DNA of 64,000 bases from DASCNA01 sp036011305. Lineage in GTDB: Bacteria; Verrucomicrobiota; Lentisphaeria; Victivallales; GWF2-38-69. Made by a program: the position numbers and the translations under genes. Positions 55,901 through 64,000 of this stretch are shown one piece after another. How positions within the stretch are numbered: the first letter of the stretch is position 1; the number at the start of each line of letters is the position of its first letter. The stretch is taken from NCBI GenBank assembly GCA_036011305.1, contig DASCNA010000095.1, positions 1 through 64,000 on the forward strand. The letters run 5' to 3'. The notes beneath the pieces are model-generated. The model searched no databases. It was not told the origin of the DNA and was given only the letters and a program-made list of their open reading frames with translations.

Positions 55901-57451
55901 ATGAATACAGAAAAGGCTATTTCTGAGCTTATTCAGAAAAAAGAAAAAGCTCTCCTGGGTGGTGGTTTAAAAAAAATCCAACAACAGCATAAACAGGGAA
56001 AATTAACTGCAAGGGAAAGGATTGATTATCTTTTAGATACAGGAAGTTTTGAAGAATTTGATTTGCTGAAAGAGCATCGTTGTTCTAAGTTTGGAATGGA
56101 AAAAATACAACACCCTTCTGACGGTGTAATTACAGGTTACGGAACAATTGACAAAATGCCTGTTTATATTTTTGCTCAGGATTTTACTGTTTTTGGTGGC
56201 TCACTTTCAGAAACCTATGCGGAAAAAATTATAAAAATAATGGATCTTGCAGTTAAATCAGGTGTTCCTATTATCGGTCTGAACGACTCAGGCGGTGCTA
56301 GAATTCAGGAAGGAATAGAAAGCTTGGCTGGGTATGGAGAAATTTTTCATAGAAATGTAAAATGTTCCGGAGTTATACCTCAAATTTCGGCTATTCTAGG
56401 CCCATGTGCAGGAGGAGCAGTTTATTCTCCAGCAATTACAGACTTTAATATTATGGTAAGAAACACTTCTTCTATGTTTGTTACAGGGCCAAAAGTTGTA
56501 AAAGCTGTAACAAATGAAGACGTTGATATAGAAACCCTCGGTGGAGCTGAAATAAATAATTCTAAAAGCGGTAATGCCCATTTTGCTGTGGATACGGAAC
56601 ACGAAGCTTTGAAAACTGTAAAAAAGCTTATCACTTATTTGCCGCCAAGTTATAAACATGGTCAGGTTGTTTCACACTGTTCAGATCCTATGTTAAGAGA
56701 AGAGGATTCCTTAAATAAAATCATTCCTGAGAACTCTAATCAGCCATATGATATGAAACAGATTATATCAGCAGTAGTTGACGATGAGAAATTTTTGGAA
56801 GTTCACCAGTCGTTTGCTATGAATATAATTGTAGCTTTTGCTAAACTAAATGGAAGAACTATCGGTATTGTTGCAAATCAGCCTAATTATCTTGCAGGAG
56901 TTCTCGACTGTAACTCTTCAAGAAAAGCTGCCAGATTTGTAAGATATTGCGATTCTTTTAATATCCCTATTTTAACTTTTATTGATGTCCCAGGATTCCT
57001 TCCCGGAACAGATCAGGAATACGGTGGAATCATTACCCATGGTTCTAAACTGCTTTTTGCTTATTCAGAAGCCACTGTTCCTAAAGTGTCTGTTATTACA
57101 AGAAAAGCTTATGGCGGTGCTTATGACGTGATGAGTTCAAAACATATTGGCGGTGATATAAATTACGCATGGCCGACAGCGGAAATAGCAGTGATGGGTG
57201 CTGAAGGGGCTGCTGAAATTATTTTCAAAAAAGATTTAAAAGATTCTGATAATCCTGAAGAGCTTTTAAAAGAAAAGATTTCATATTATAAAAAAGAATT
57301 TGCCAATCCGTATCAGGCTGCTAAAAGAGGTTATATCGATGATATAATTATTCCATCAAAAACAAGAGGAAAATTAATCAGAGCTTTTGAAATACTGTCA
57401 CATAAAGAAGAACAGGCTCCTGAAAGAAAACATAGTAATATTCCGTTGTAA
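55901..57451 (+). CDS. Acyl-CoA carboxyltransferase subunit (methylmalonyl-CoA carboxytransferase 12S / decarboxylase alpha type)
   Basis: A 516-residue biotin-dependent carboxyltransferase with fused N and C crotonase-like halves. KLTARERIDYLLD near 31, GDSGGARIQEG-type segment LNDSGGARIQEGIESLAGYG near 127, ILGPCAGGAVYSPAITDF near 165 and, in the C half, FIDVPGFLPGTDQE near 365 and RKAYGGAYDVMSSKHI near 400. It moves a carboxyl group between carboxybiotin and an acyl-CoA such as propionyl-CoA. The next gene supplies the biotin carrier and a pyruvate/oxaloacetate-type domain, so the pair fits transcarboxylase. Confidence 0.87.
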   Translation: MNTEKAISELIQKKEKALLGGGLKKIQQQHKQGKLTARERIDYLLDTGSFEEFDLLKEHRCSKFGMEKIQHPSDGVITGYGTIDKMPVYIFAQDFTVFGGSLSETYAEKIIKIMDLAVKSGVPIIGLNDSGGARIQEGIESLAGYGEIFHRNVKCSGVIPQISAILGPCAGGAVYSPAITDFNIMVRNTSSMFVTGPKVVKAVTNEDVDIETLGGAEINNSKSGNAHFAVDTEHEALKTVKKLITYLPPSYKHGQVVSHCSDPMLREEDSLNKIIPENSNQPYDMKQIISAVVDDEKFLEVHQSFAMNIIVAFAKLNGRTIGIVANQPNYLAGVLDCNSSRKAARFVRYCDSFNIPILTFIDVPGFLPGTDQEYGGIITHGSKLLFAYSEATVPKVSVITRKAYGGAYDVMSSKHIGGDINYAWPTAEIAVMGAEGAAEIIFKKDLKDSDNPEELLKEKISYYKKEFANPYQAAKRGYIDDIIIPSKTRGKLIRAFEILSHKEEQAPERKHSNIPL

Positions 57452-57491
57452 TTGAGTATCCTTAAAATCATAAGATAAATTAGGTGAAGAA

Positions 57492-59318
57492 ATGAAAAAG
57501 ATAAAATTTATGGATACATCATTTCGTGACGGTTTTCAGTCATGTTTTGGAGCAAGAATTAAAACAGAAGATTTTTTACCGGCACTTAAAGTCGCAGTAG
57601 ATTCAGGAACTGTAAATTTTGAAATTGGTGGTGGTGCAAGATTTCAAAGTCTCTATTTCTATTGTCAGGAAGATGCTTTTGACATGATGGATAAATGCCG
57701 CGAAGTTGTAGGAAGTGATATCAATCTTCAAACTCTGGCAAGAGGAGCTAATGTTGTCGGACTTGTTTCCCAGTCAAGAGATATTATTGAACTTCATGCT
57801 AAGATGTTTAAAAAACACGGTGTGGATACAATAAGAAATTTTGATGCTCTTAATGATGTTAGAAACCTTAAATATTCAGGACATAAAATAAGTGAGAACG
57901 GTCTAAAGCATCAGATTACAATAACTCTGATGGGATTGCCTCCTGGTATTGGAAAAGTATATGAGCATTCTCCTGAATATTATGTTGAAACTTTTAAGAA
58001 AATTCTAAAAGCAAATATACCTTTCGATAGCTTATGTCTAAAAGATGCTTCCGGTACTACATGTCCACAGATTGTCTATAAAACAGCAAAAGGGATAAAA
58101 AAACTTTTACCTGAAGGAGTGGAGCTTCAGTTTCATACACACGATACAGCCGGAATGGCTATTGCCTGTAATATGGCGGCTATTGAAGGCGGAGCAGATA
58201 TTATTGACCTGGCAATGCAGCCGTGCAGCGGGGGGACAGGTCAGGCAGATATACTTGGAATGTGGCATAAATTAAAAGATACTGATTATACACTTGACAT
58301 TGATTATTTAAAAATCATGCAGGCAGAAGAAGCATTTATAGAACATATGGATAAATATTTTCTTCCTCCTGAAGCCAGAGAAATAAATCCTTTTATAATT
58401 TTTTCTCCAATGCCGGGAGGTGCATTAACTGCCAATACACAGATGATGCGTGACAATAACTGTCTTAATTTATTTCCAAAGGTTATAAAAGAGATGCAGG
58501 AAGTAGTTGAACGCGGCGGTTTCGGAACTTCTGTTACCCCTGTTTCCCAGTTTTATTTTCAGCAGGCTTTTTCTAATGTGACACAGGGTAAATGGGCAAA
58601 TATTACAGAACCTTATGGCAAAATGGTGTTGGGCTATTTTGGTCAGACTCCAGCTGAACCAGATCCTGAAATAGTGAAAATGGCATCTGAACAGTTGAAC
58701 TTACCTCCTACAAAAGAGGATGTTCATGATCTTAATGACAAAAATCCGAAACTTGGCATAGAATATGCAAGAAAACAGCTTTTGAAAAACAATCTTCCTG
58801 TAACAGATGAAAATATTTTTATTGCTGCAGCATGTGAAATCAAAGGAATTGATTTTCTAAAAGGTGATAAACCCATGGGGATTAGATACAAAAAAGATGT
58901 TGTTGAGAGAGCTTCTCTGAGAGCACAAGAAGAGGAAGATAAAAAGAAAAAAGAAGATGAAATATATTATAATGTTACTATTGAAGGTAAAACAAAAAAA
59001 TATGTTCAGATTCTATCCGGATTAGCCAGTGATGCTCAGTATCCTATTAAATTAATTCATGAAAAAGTAACCGGTACCAGTGGAAAATCAGGTTATGAAG
59101 TCAGATCTCCAATGCCGGGGTCTGTTTTCAAAGTTCTTGTTACAGAAGGGCAGATTGTGGAACGCGGTGAAACTGTAATTATTCTTGAAGCTATGAAAAT
59201 GGAATCAAAAATTGTAGCTGAAAAGCCCGGAAAAGTGATTGAGATACTTATTGAAAAAGGGCAGACAGTTGAGTCTAACGAATTAATGCTTCTTCTCCAA
59301 AAAATAGAAGATAAGTAA
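57492..59318 (+). CDS. Pyruvate/oxaloacetate carboxyltransferase fused to biotin carrier (5S plus 1.3S-like)
   Basis: A 608-residue two-part protein. Residues 1-500 are the DRE-TIM carboxyltransferase: MDTSFRDGFQS at 7-17, SLCLKDASGTTCPQIV near 180 (carbamylated Lys) and LQFHTHDTAGM near 213 (metal-binding HxH). After a charged linker (about 475-495) the C terminus is a biotinyl domain with EAMKMES and biotin-Lys at about 569. It swaps carboxyl groups between oxaloacetate/pyruvate and biotin. 40 bases after the 12S-like gene, with a strong terminator behind. No biotin carboxylase or Na+-pump beta subunit is adjacent, favouring transcarboxylase over oxaloacetate decarboxylase. Confidence 0.88.
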   Translation: MKKIKFMDTSFRDGFQSCFGARIKTEDFLPALKVAVDSGTVNFEIGGGARFQSLYFYCQEDAFDMMDKCREVVGSDINLQTLARGANVVGLVSQSRDIIELHAKMFKKHGVDTIRNFDALNDVRNLKYSGHKISENGLKHQITITLMGLPPGIGKVYEHSPEYYVETFKKILKANIPFDSLCLKDASGTTCPQIVYKTAKGIKKLLPEGVELQFHTHDTAGMAIACNMAAIEGGADIIDLAMQPCSGGTGQADILGMWHKLKDTDYTLDIDYLKIMQAEEAFIEHMDKYFLPPEAREINPFIIFSPMPGGALTANTQMMRDNNCLNLFPKVIKEMQEVVERGGFGTSVTPVSQFYFQQAFSNVTQGKWANITEPYGKMVLGYFGQTPAEPDPEIVKMASEQLNLPPTKEDVHDLNDKNPKLGIEYARKQLLKNNLPVTDENIFIAAACEIKGIDFLKGDKPMGIRYKKDVVERASLRAQEEEDKKKKEDEIYYNVTIEGKTKKYVQILSGLASDAQYPIKLIHEKVTGTSGKSGYEVRSPMPGSVFKVLVTEGQIVERGETVIILEAMKMESKIVAEKPGKVIEILIEKGQTVESNELMLLLQKIEDK

Positions 59319-59340
59319 AAACAGACATAATTGTAACATT

Positions 59341-59380
59341 AGCTTATTACTCTGGTAATCCAGAGTAATAAGCTTTTTAT
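59341..59380 (+). terminator. Terminator of the transcarboxylase operon
   Basis: Perfect 15-bp stem AGCTTATTACTCTGG/CCAGAGTAATAAGCT with a TAAT loop and a T run. Confidence 0.95.
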
Positions 59381-59507
59381 TTATCTACTTATACAAAGGA
59401 CTTAGAAAGTATGATCTTAAAATAATATTCTTAAGTATTTTAACAATTTTTATACTAAAATAGTATTTATATTTAAAGTGTAGGTTTTTAATTTAATAGG
59501 TTGTATT

Positions 59508-60521
59508 ATGAGTTTTATTTTAGGGATTTTAGCTGTAATTTTTGCGGGAGTTCTTGATGGTTCTTATGCTATACCGATTAAATACATGAGAAATATAGAA
59601 GAAGATAAAATATGGTTTTATTTTTCATGGTGGGCATTTTTGATTATACCTATAATAACACTTCTGCTTATCGATATTCATGTATTCAATTATATCAGTA
59701 AAATCAAAATACTCTATATTATCATTCCTTTCATCATCGGTATGCTTTGGGGGATTGGAATGATATGTGTCAGCCTGGCATTTAAAATGATAGGCATAGG
59801 TGTTAATTTCGCTGTTCATATCGGAATAGGAACAGCAGGGGGTGTTCTTTTTCCACTAGTTTTTATTCATTACCGTAAAATTAATACAACGTTTGGATAC
59901 CTTGTATTAATTGGTGTCCTTTTATTCATCTTCGGCGTTATATTTGCAGGAAGAGCAGCTGAAGTCAGAGATAAGGAATTAAAAGAATCTGAGAATAAAT
60001 CAACTCATTATCTGCTTGGAATAATATTATCTGTAATTGGAGGGGTGGCATCTTCAATTCAGGGGTTTTCATATATGTATTCCATAGTGGGAATAAGAAA
60101 CCAAGGTTTGATAAACAGTAGTAATCAACTTTTCTTAGCCCTGCTTCCATGGATTATAATTTCAATCGGTGCTTTTATCCCTTTTACTGTTTTTTTCTAT
60201 ATCAAAGGACGTAAAAAAAATCTGAATTTTAAAATCAGTAAGATTTCTATTTTTAATCATATATCAATAATGATAATGGGACTATTCTTTTTTGAATGTC
60301 TTTTTCTGTATACAAAATCATCTCTCGATTTTGGAAAATTAGGTACAATTATAGCTTGGCCGCTGTTTATGTCATTTATTGTACTTTCTTCAAATATCTG
60401 GGGTTTTATATTTAAAGAGTGGCAAAAAGCTGATAAGAAAGCCTGCAGGCTTATCTGGTTATCTGTATGTGTACTGATAATGGCTGTTATTGTTGTTTCT
60501 ATTTCCACTAATTATCAATGA
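59508..60521 (+). CDS. RhaT-like sugar permease (DMT superfamily)
   Basis: A 337-residue protein with about ten membrane helices. The N terminus, ILAVIFAGVLDGSYAIPIKYMR, has the glycine-, serine- and proline-containing first helix of L-rhamnose/proton symporter RhaT and relatives; GIGTAGGVLFPLVF and GGVASSIQGFSYMYS recur in the two halves. Ligand unknown; rhamnose or another deoxy sugar is a guess by family. It stands alone. It ends in TGA with the frame open 23 more codons. Confidence 0.7.
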   Translation: MSFILGILAVIFAGVLDGSYAIPIKYMRNIEEDKIWFYFSWWAFLIIPIITLLLIDIHVFNYISKIKILYIIIPFIIGMLWGIGMICVSLAFKMIGIGVNFAVHIGIGTAGGVLFPLVFIHYRKINTTFGYLVLIGVLLFIFGVIFAGRAAEVRDKELKESENKSTHYLLGIILSVIGGVASSIQGFSYMYSIVGIRNQGLINSSNQLFLALLPWIIISIGAFIPFTVFFYIKGRKKNLNFKISKISIFNHISIMIMGLFFFECLFLYTKSSLDFGKLGTIIAWPLFMSFIVLSSNIWGFIFKEWQKADKKACRLIWLSVCVLIMAVIVVSISTNYQ

Positions 60522-60679
60522 TATAATTCATTCTTAATCAAAAATATCAAAAGATATATTTTGAGAATGTTTGTTTTTAATTTTATATAAAATTAAAACA
60601 ACTTGTAAAAATTAATATAATTAAATATATTCAGTAATTTAGGGACAAATATTAATACCTCTGAAGGGAGAGATTAATT

Positions 60680-61339
60680 ATGGTGGACGTACTTGCAATA
60701 ACAGCACATCCTGATGATTTAGAGGCAGGAGCTGCAGGGTTTATGCTTAAAGCTAAATCAAAAGGCTTAAAAACCGGTTTGATTATACTTACCAAAGGGG
60801 AAGCTGGAAAAGATGGTAATGCAGCTATTAGAGAGATAGAAGCAAAAAAAGCTGCAGATATTCTGAAAATAGATGAACTAACACATCTGGATTTTCCTGA
60901 TGCAGGTATTCAGAATAACAAAGAAACTCTGGATATCATTGTTCCCTTAATAAGAAAAGCTTCACCTGATATAATTTTGACTATCCATGCAGATGACTAT
61001 CATCCTGATCACTGTGCCGTATCAAAATTAGTTGATAAGGCTGTATTTGTTGCAGGTCTTAGAGGTAACTCAGAGGATGATTCCACATGGCATCCAAAAA
61101 ATACTTTTTATTTCTGTATAAATTCCAAATATTTTAATAAAAAACCAGATTTTATTTTAGATATTTCAGATGTTTGGGAAACTAAAAAGAAAGCTGTTTT
61201 AGCACATGCATCACAACCAATTATTGAAATGATTGAAAATCAAAGCAGGTTTTTTGGTATGATTCATGATATAAAATACGGTGAAGGATTTTTTTCAAAA
61301 TATCCGTTTCTTATGAATGATATAAGTTGCCTGTTTTAA
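60680..61339 (+). CDS. PIG-L family N-acetyl-sugar deacetylase
   Basis: A 219-residue zinc enzyme of the BshB/MshB/GlcNAc-PI deacetylase family. The metal and catalytic residues are in AITAHPDDLEAG (His10, Asp12, Asp13) and HADDYHPDHCAV near 101-112. GAAGFMLK, LTKGEAGKDG and RxxEAKKAADILKI are also diagnostic. GAAGGGAGAG precedes ATG 60680. It sits 43 bases before a sugar ABC transporter operon, which points to deacetylation of an imported N-acetyl sugar or its conjugate (inference). Confidence 0.88.
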   Translation: MVDVLAITAHPDDLEAGAAGFMLKAKSKGLKTGLIILTKGEAGKDGNAAIREIEAKKAADILKIDELTHLDFPDAGIQNNKETLDIIVPLIRKASPDIILTIHADDYHPDHCAVSKLVDKAVFVAGLRGNSEDDSTWHPKNTFYFCINSKYFNKKPDFILDISDVWETKKKAVLAHASQPIIEMIENQSRFFGMIHDIKYGEGFFSKYPFLMNDISCLF

Positions 61340-61382
61340 GTAAACATAGAATAATAATAAATAGTAAGTATAAGATTTTATT

Positions 61383-62672
61383 GTGGCGGGAGCTAATAAA
61401 AAAACATGTATATATAGCATAATGCTTATAGTATTTATGTTTGTACTTCCTTTTCTTATTTCCGGCTGTGGAAAAACTGAACATAAGTCAGGTATTGCTT
61501 ATCTTAAAATGTCATACTGGGATGAAAACCAGAAAACTTCTATTGAAAGCCTTATAAAAGTTTTCGAGAAGAACCATCCTGATATTAAGGTAAAACCTGA
61601 ACTGATTCCATGGAATCAGTACTGGATTAAATTAGATGCAGCCGCATCTGCACATGAACCCCCGGATGTTTTCTGGATGAATGTATACCTGCCTAAATAT
61701 GTCAGGGCAGGTGTAATTATTCCATTTAATAAATTTATTAAAAAAGATCATTTGAATCTTAATAATTATTTTAAAACAAGTATCAAACTTTTCTCCTATA
61801 GGGGGAAGCTATATGCAATGCCTGTGCAGACAGATTGTATTACAGTTTATTATAACAAAGCTATTTTTAATAAATATCATGTTAAATATCCTGAAAACGG
61901 ATGGACCTGGAATGATATGATAAAAACCGGTCTTCTCTTGAAAAAAAGGATAAACCAGGCAGGTGTAAAGGGTGTTTATCCTCTTGCTATGGAGTTAGAC
62001 CCACAACCGTCATACTTTAATCTTATATATCAGGAGGGAGGACGTATTCTTTCTCCTAACGGAAGGAAATCTGAATACGATACTCCACAGGTGATAGCTG
62101 CTTATAAAAAGATAATCTACTTAATGCATTCGGGTATAATGCCAAGTTTCAATATTTTATCTGACACAAAAGGTTCTGAAATGTTTATGTCACAAAAAGC
62201 AGCTATGCTTTATATGGGAACATGGATGGCAAAAGTATTTGACAATACCAGTTTTGCTAAAAATATAGGTGTAGTGGTTATGCCTAAAATAAAAAACAAT
62301 ATAACTATGCAGAGCGGTGTTGGTTATTCTGTTTCAGCTTACACAAAGTACCCGGAAGCAGCATGGAAACTTGTTAAGTTCCTGTCCGGCCCTGAGGGCA
62401 GCAGAGTTTTTGCAGAATCGGGTTCCAATATACCTGCCTACAAGAAAGCTAAAAAATATTATATAAAGAGTTTGAAACATATTAATGCAAATGTTTTTTA
62501 TGATGCATTGAAGCACTCTGTTCCTTTTCCTACTTCGCCCACTATCTCAACGTGGTTCGGCTTGATAAGAGAATATGAGCCTGACATATATAGTGGGAAA
62601 ATACCGGTAGCTACTTCAGTTAAGGAAATTGCTGTACAGATGAATATTATTTTAAGCAGAGTTAAAGACTAA
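61383..62672 (+). CDS. Sugar ABC transporter solute-binding lipoprotein
   Basis: A 429-residue family-1 solute-binding protein. The signal peptide ends in a lipobox (LISGC, Cys29). YLKMSYWDENQKTSIESLIKVF and PPDVFWMNVYLPKYV are typical of sugar binders such as UgpB/MsmE; GWTWNDM and YMGTWMAKVF occur later. It would sit in the outer leaflet of the cytoplasmic membrane and pass sugar to the permeases. The start is GTG 61383 without a good ribosome binding site; ATG 61422 would also keep the lipobox. First of the transporter genes. Confidence 0.88.
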   Translation: MAGANKKTCIYSIMLIVFMFVLPFLISGCGKTEHKSGIAYLKMSYWDENQKTSIESLIKVFEKNHPDIKVKPELIPWNQYWIKLDAAASAHEPPDVFWMNVYLPKYVRAGVIIPFNKFIKKDHLNLNNYFKTSIKLFSYRGKLYAMPVQTDCITVYYNKAIFNKYHVKYPENGWTWNDMIKTGLLLKKRINQAGVKGVYPLAMELDPQPSYFNLIYQEGGRILSPNGRKSEYDTPQVIAAYKKIIYLMHSGIMPSFNILSDTKGSEMFMSQKAAMLYMGTWMAKVFDNTSFAKNIGVVVMPKIKNNITMQSGVGYSVSAYTKYPEAAWKLVKFLSGPEGSRVFAESGSNIPAYKKAKKYYIKSLKHINANVFYDALKHSVPFPTSPTISTWFGLIREYEPDIYSGKIPVATSVKEIAVQMNIILSRVKD

Positions 62673-62674
62673 TT

Positions 62675-63580
62675 ATGATGACTAAGAAAAGAATATTGAC
62701 AGGTAAAAAACTTAATGAAATTAAATGGGCATGTATATTTTTGGCTCCAATGTTTATCGGTTTGTTTGTTTTCTATATTTATTCTTTTGGAATGAATATT
62801 TTCTACAGTTTTACAAATCTTGATTCATTAGGCAGTTTTTCCTGGATTGGATTGGATAATTATGTAAGAATGTTTCAGGATAGATATTTTTATGAAGCCT
62901 TATTCAATACGTTTAAATATGTAATAATAGCTGTTCCTTCAATCGTTATTTTATCTACTTTGATTGCTGTACTTCTGAACCAGAAAATTAAATTTAAAGG
63001 TATTTACAGGACACTTATTTTTATACCTGCAATAACAATGCCTGCAGCAATAGGACTGTTATGGAGATGGCTTTATAACTACCAGTACGGTGTAATTAAC
63101 ATTATATTAGCAAAATTCGGTATTCAGCATGTCGCATGGCTTTCTGATGGCAGCCTGGTAATAGTCTCAGTTTCTGTTGTTATTGTATGGAGCATGGTGA
63201 GTTATCTGATGATAATAGTACTTGCCGGGCTGCAGGATATACCGAAAGTATATTATGAAGCAGCTATCATTGACGGGGCAGGGCCGTTTAAAACATTTTT
63301 CTGCATTACTCTACCCTTGCTTACTCCTACTCTGTTTTTTGTTACAGTCATTACTGTTATTAATATTTTTCAGGTTTTTGATTTCATTCTTTTAATGATA
63401 CCTCAGGGTAGTGCTGGTCTGCATTCTGCAATGTCTCTTGTTTACTATTTTTATAACCAGTCATTTGTACTTTTTGATAAGGGATATGGTGCTGCTATTA
63501 CCATAGTACTGTTTTTTATCATTCTTATTATAACGTTGATACAGCTTAAACTTCAGAAAAAATGGGTCCATTATAATTAA
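62675..63580 (+). CDS. Sugar ABC transporter permease, MalF/UgpA type
   Basis: A 301-residue inner-membrane permease with six helices. The EAA loop that docks the ATPase is YYEAAIIDGAGPFKTFFCITLPLL near 205-228. Begins two bases after the binding-protein stop, hence translationally coupled to it. Oligosaccharide or glycoside uptake; sugar unknown. Confidence 0.92.
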   Translation: MMTKKRILTGKKLNEIKWACIFLAPMFIGLFVFYIYSFGMNIFYSFTNLDSLGSFSWIGLDNYVRMFQDRYFYEALFNTFKYVIIAVPSIVILSTLIAVLLNQKIKFKGIYRTLIFIPAITMPAAIGLLWRWLYNYQYGVINIILAKFGIQHVAWLSDGSLVIVSVSVVIVWSMVSYLMIIVLAGLQDIPKVYYEAAIIDGAGPFKTFFCITLPLLTPTLFFVTVITVINIFQVFDFILLMIPQGSAGLHSAMSLVYYFYNQSFVLFDKGYGAAITIVLFFIILIITLIQLKLQKKWVHYN

Positions 63581-63600
63581 TTCAGGTGGAATATAATACG

Positions 63601-64000
63601 ATGAAGAACAATAAAAAATATTTAATACATATAATAATTATTTTTATAATTATACTTACTATTTGCCCATTTTTGTGGATGATTCTGACTTCTTTAAAAA
63701 CCTTTCAGGAGAGTATTCAGATACCTCCGGATATTTTTCCTAAGATATTTCAGTGGCATAATTACTCAACTGTCTTTAAACAGTTTCCGTTCCTGGCATT
63801 TTATTTTAATACTTTTGCTTCAGTTATTGGTGTTGTAATAGGACAGGTGATAGTAAGTTCAATGGCGGCATATGCTTTTGCAAAAATAGAATTCCCGGGA
63901 AGGGATGTACTATTTGTAATAATGCTGGCCCTATTAATGATTCCGAGTCAGGTATTTATAATTCCACAGTTTCAGATAATGGTGAAACTGCATTTAACAG
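63601..64000 (+). CDS. Sugar ABC transporter permease, MalG/UgpE type (partial)
   Basis: From ATG 63601 the frame stays open to the right edge (133 codons). It reads a first helix (about 8-28), WMILTSLKTFQESIQIPPDIFP and then SSMAAYAFAKIEFPGRD, the family signature of MalG-type permeases. GGTGGAA lies upstream. The EAA loop and the ATPase gene would lie outside the window. Partner of the MalF-type permease 20 bases upstream. Confidence 0.9.
   Translation, partial: MKNNKKYLIHIIIIFIIILTICPFLWMILTSLKTFQESIQIPPDIFPKIFQWHNYSTVFKQFPFLAFYFNTFASVIGVVIGQVIVSSMAAYAFAKIEFPGRDVLFVIMLALLMIPSQVFIIPQFQIMVKLHLT

Noticed and set aside
59508..60521. RhaT-like gene as part of the transcarboxylase operon
   Set aside because: A strong terminator at 59341-59380 separates them.
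1..64000. Complete TGA-to-Trp reassignment (Mycoplasma-type code)
   Set aside because: TGG is used for Trp throughout, in-frame TGA is rare, and several genes such as the LOG gene stop at TGA at their family's normal end.
1..64000. tRNA, rRNA, tmRNA or CRISPR array
   Set aside because: No cloverleaf with a TTCRANNC arm, no rRNA consensus and no regularly spaced repeats were found by eye; short tRNA genes could still be missed without a search.

Overview
The window is AT-rich chromosomal DNA (roughly one third G+C by eye) from an anaerobic, fermentative bacterium with a two-membrane-type envelope. Supporting signs are a YajC plus fused SecDF export unit, a HlyD-like adaptor, lipoproteins, a 2[4Fe-4S] ferredoxin and a biotin-dependent transcarboxylase-like gene pair. 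The phylum cannot be fixed from the sequence alone. The fused SecDF, GGGtGRT protein, class I FbaB-type aldolase and eukaryote-like debranching enzyme fit low-GC gut anaerobes of the Lentisphaerota/Spirochaetota kind (inference). No rRNA, tRNA or CRISPR array was found.

Layout. 1-4000 is a degraded zone: decayed reading frames, a 60-bp direct repeat, an orphan HlyD-like adaptor and small membrane proteins. 4013-6713 encodes a cytoplasmic molybdopterin oxidoreductase (thiosulfate/polysulfide reductase-like) interrupted by two in-frame TGA codons, plus its ferredoxin-type subunit. 6853-17623 holds a small lipoprotein, GpmA, aldolase, ferredoxin, an esterase, glycogen phosphorylase (also with an in-frame TGA) and a 1434-residue debranching enzyme. 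17973-21605 holds a thioesterase, an IS200-like remnant, an HD-GYP phosphodiesterase behind a decapitated GGDEF fragment, and a surface-repeat protein. 21806-31521 carries Psd, Pgi, pyruvate kinase, the GGGtGRT/NifU-like pair and phosphofructokinase. 32102-43846 is mixed: NadE, D-lyxose isomerase, gluconokinase, HAD phosphatase, a RsbU-type phosphatase, a glycosyltransferase, PAP2 and LOG. 44024-51585 is housekeeping: SecDF, YajC, ribosomal protein S1, an EF-G paralogue and RfbC. 51817-59318 has panBCD, an XRE regulator carrying four PAS domains, and the two-gene transcarboxylase. 59508-64000 is carbohydrate uptake: a RhaT-like permease, a PIG-L deacetylase and a sugar ABC transporter running off the right edge.

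Taken together the genes describe glycogen and sugar breakdown through lower glycolysis (GlgP, debranching enzyme, Pgi, Pfk, FbaB, GpmA, Pyk), with a probable propionate route through transcarboxylase. Several genes are worn: three otherwise intact long genes carry in-frame stops, and fragments of a GGDEF protein, a RsbU-like phosphatase and a transposase remain.

The strongest unusual signals are (i) TGA codons standing at invariant Trp positions in long intact genes while TGA also ends other genes, and (ii) two unlinked exported-protein genes that share the same promoter and 5' leader with identical spacing.
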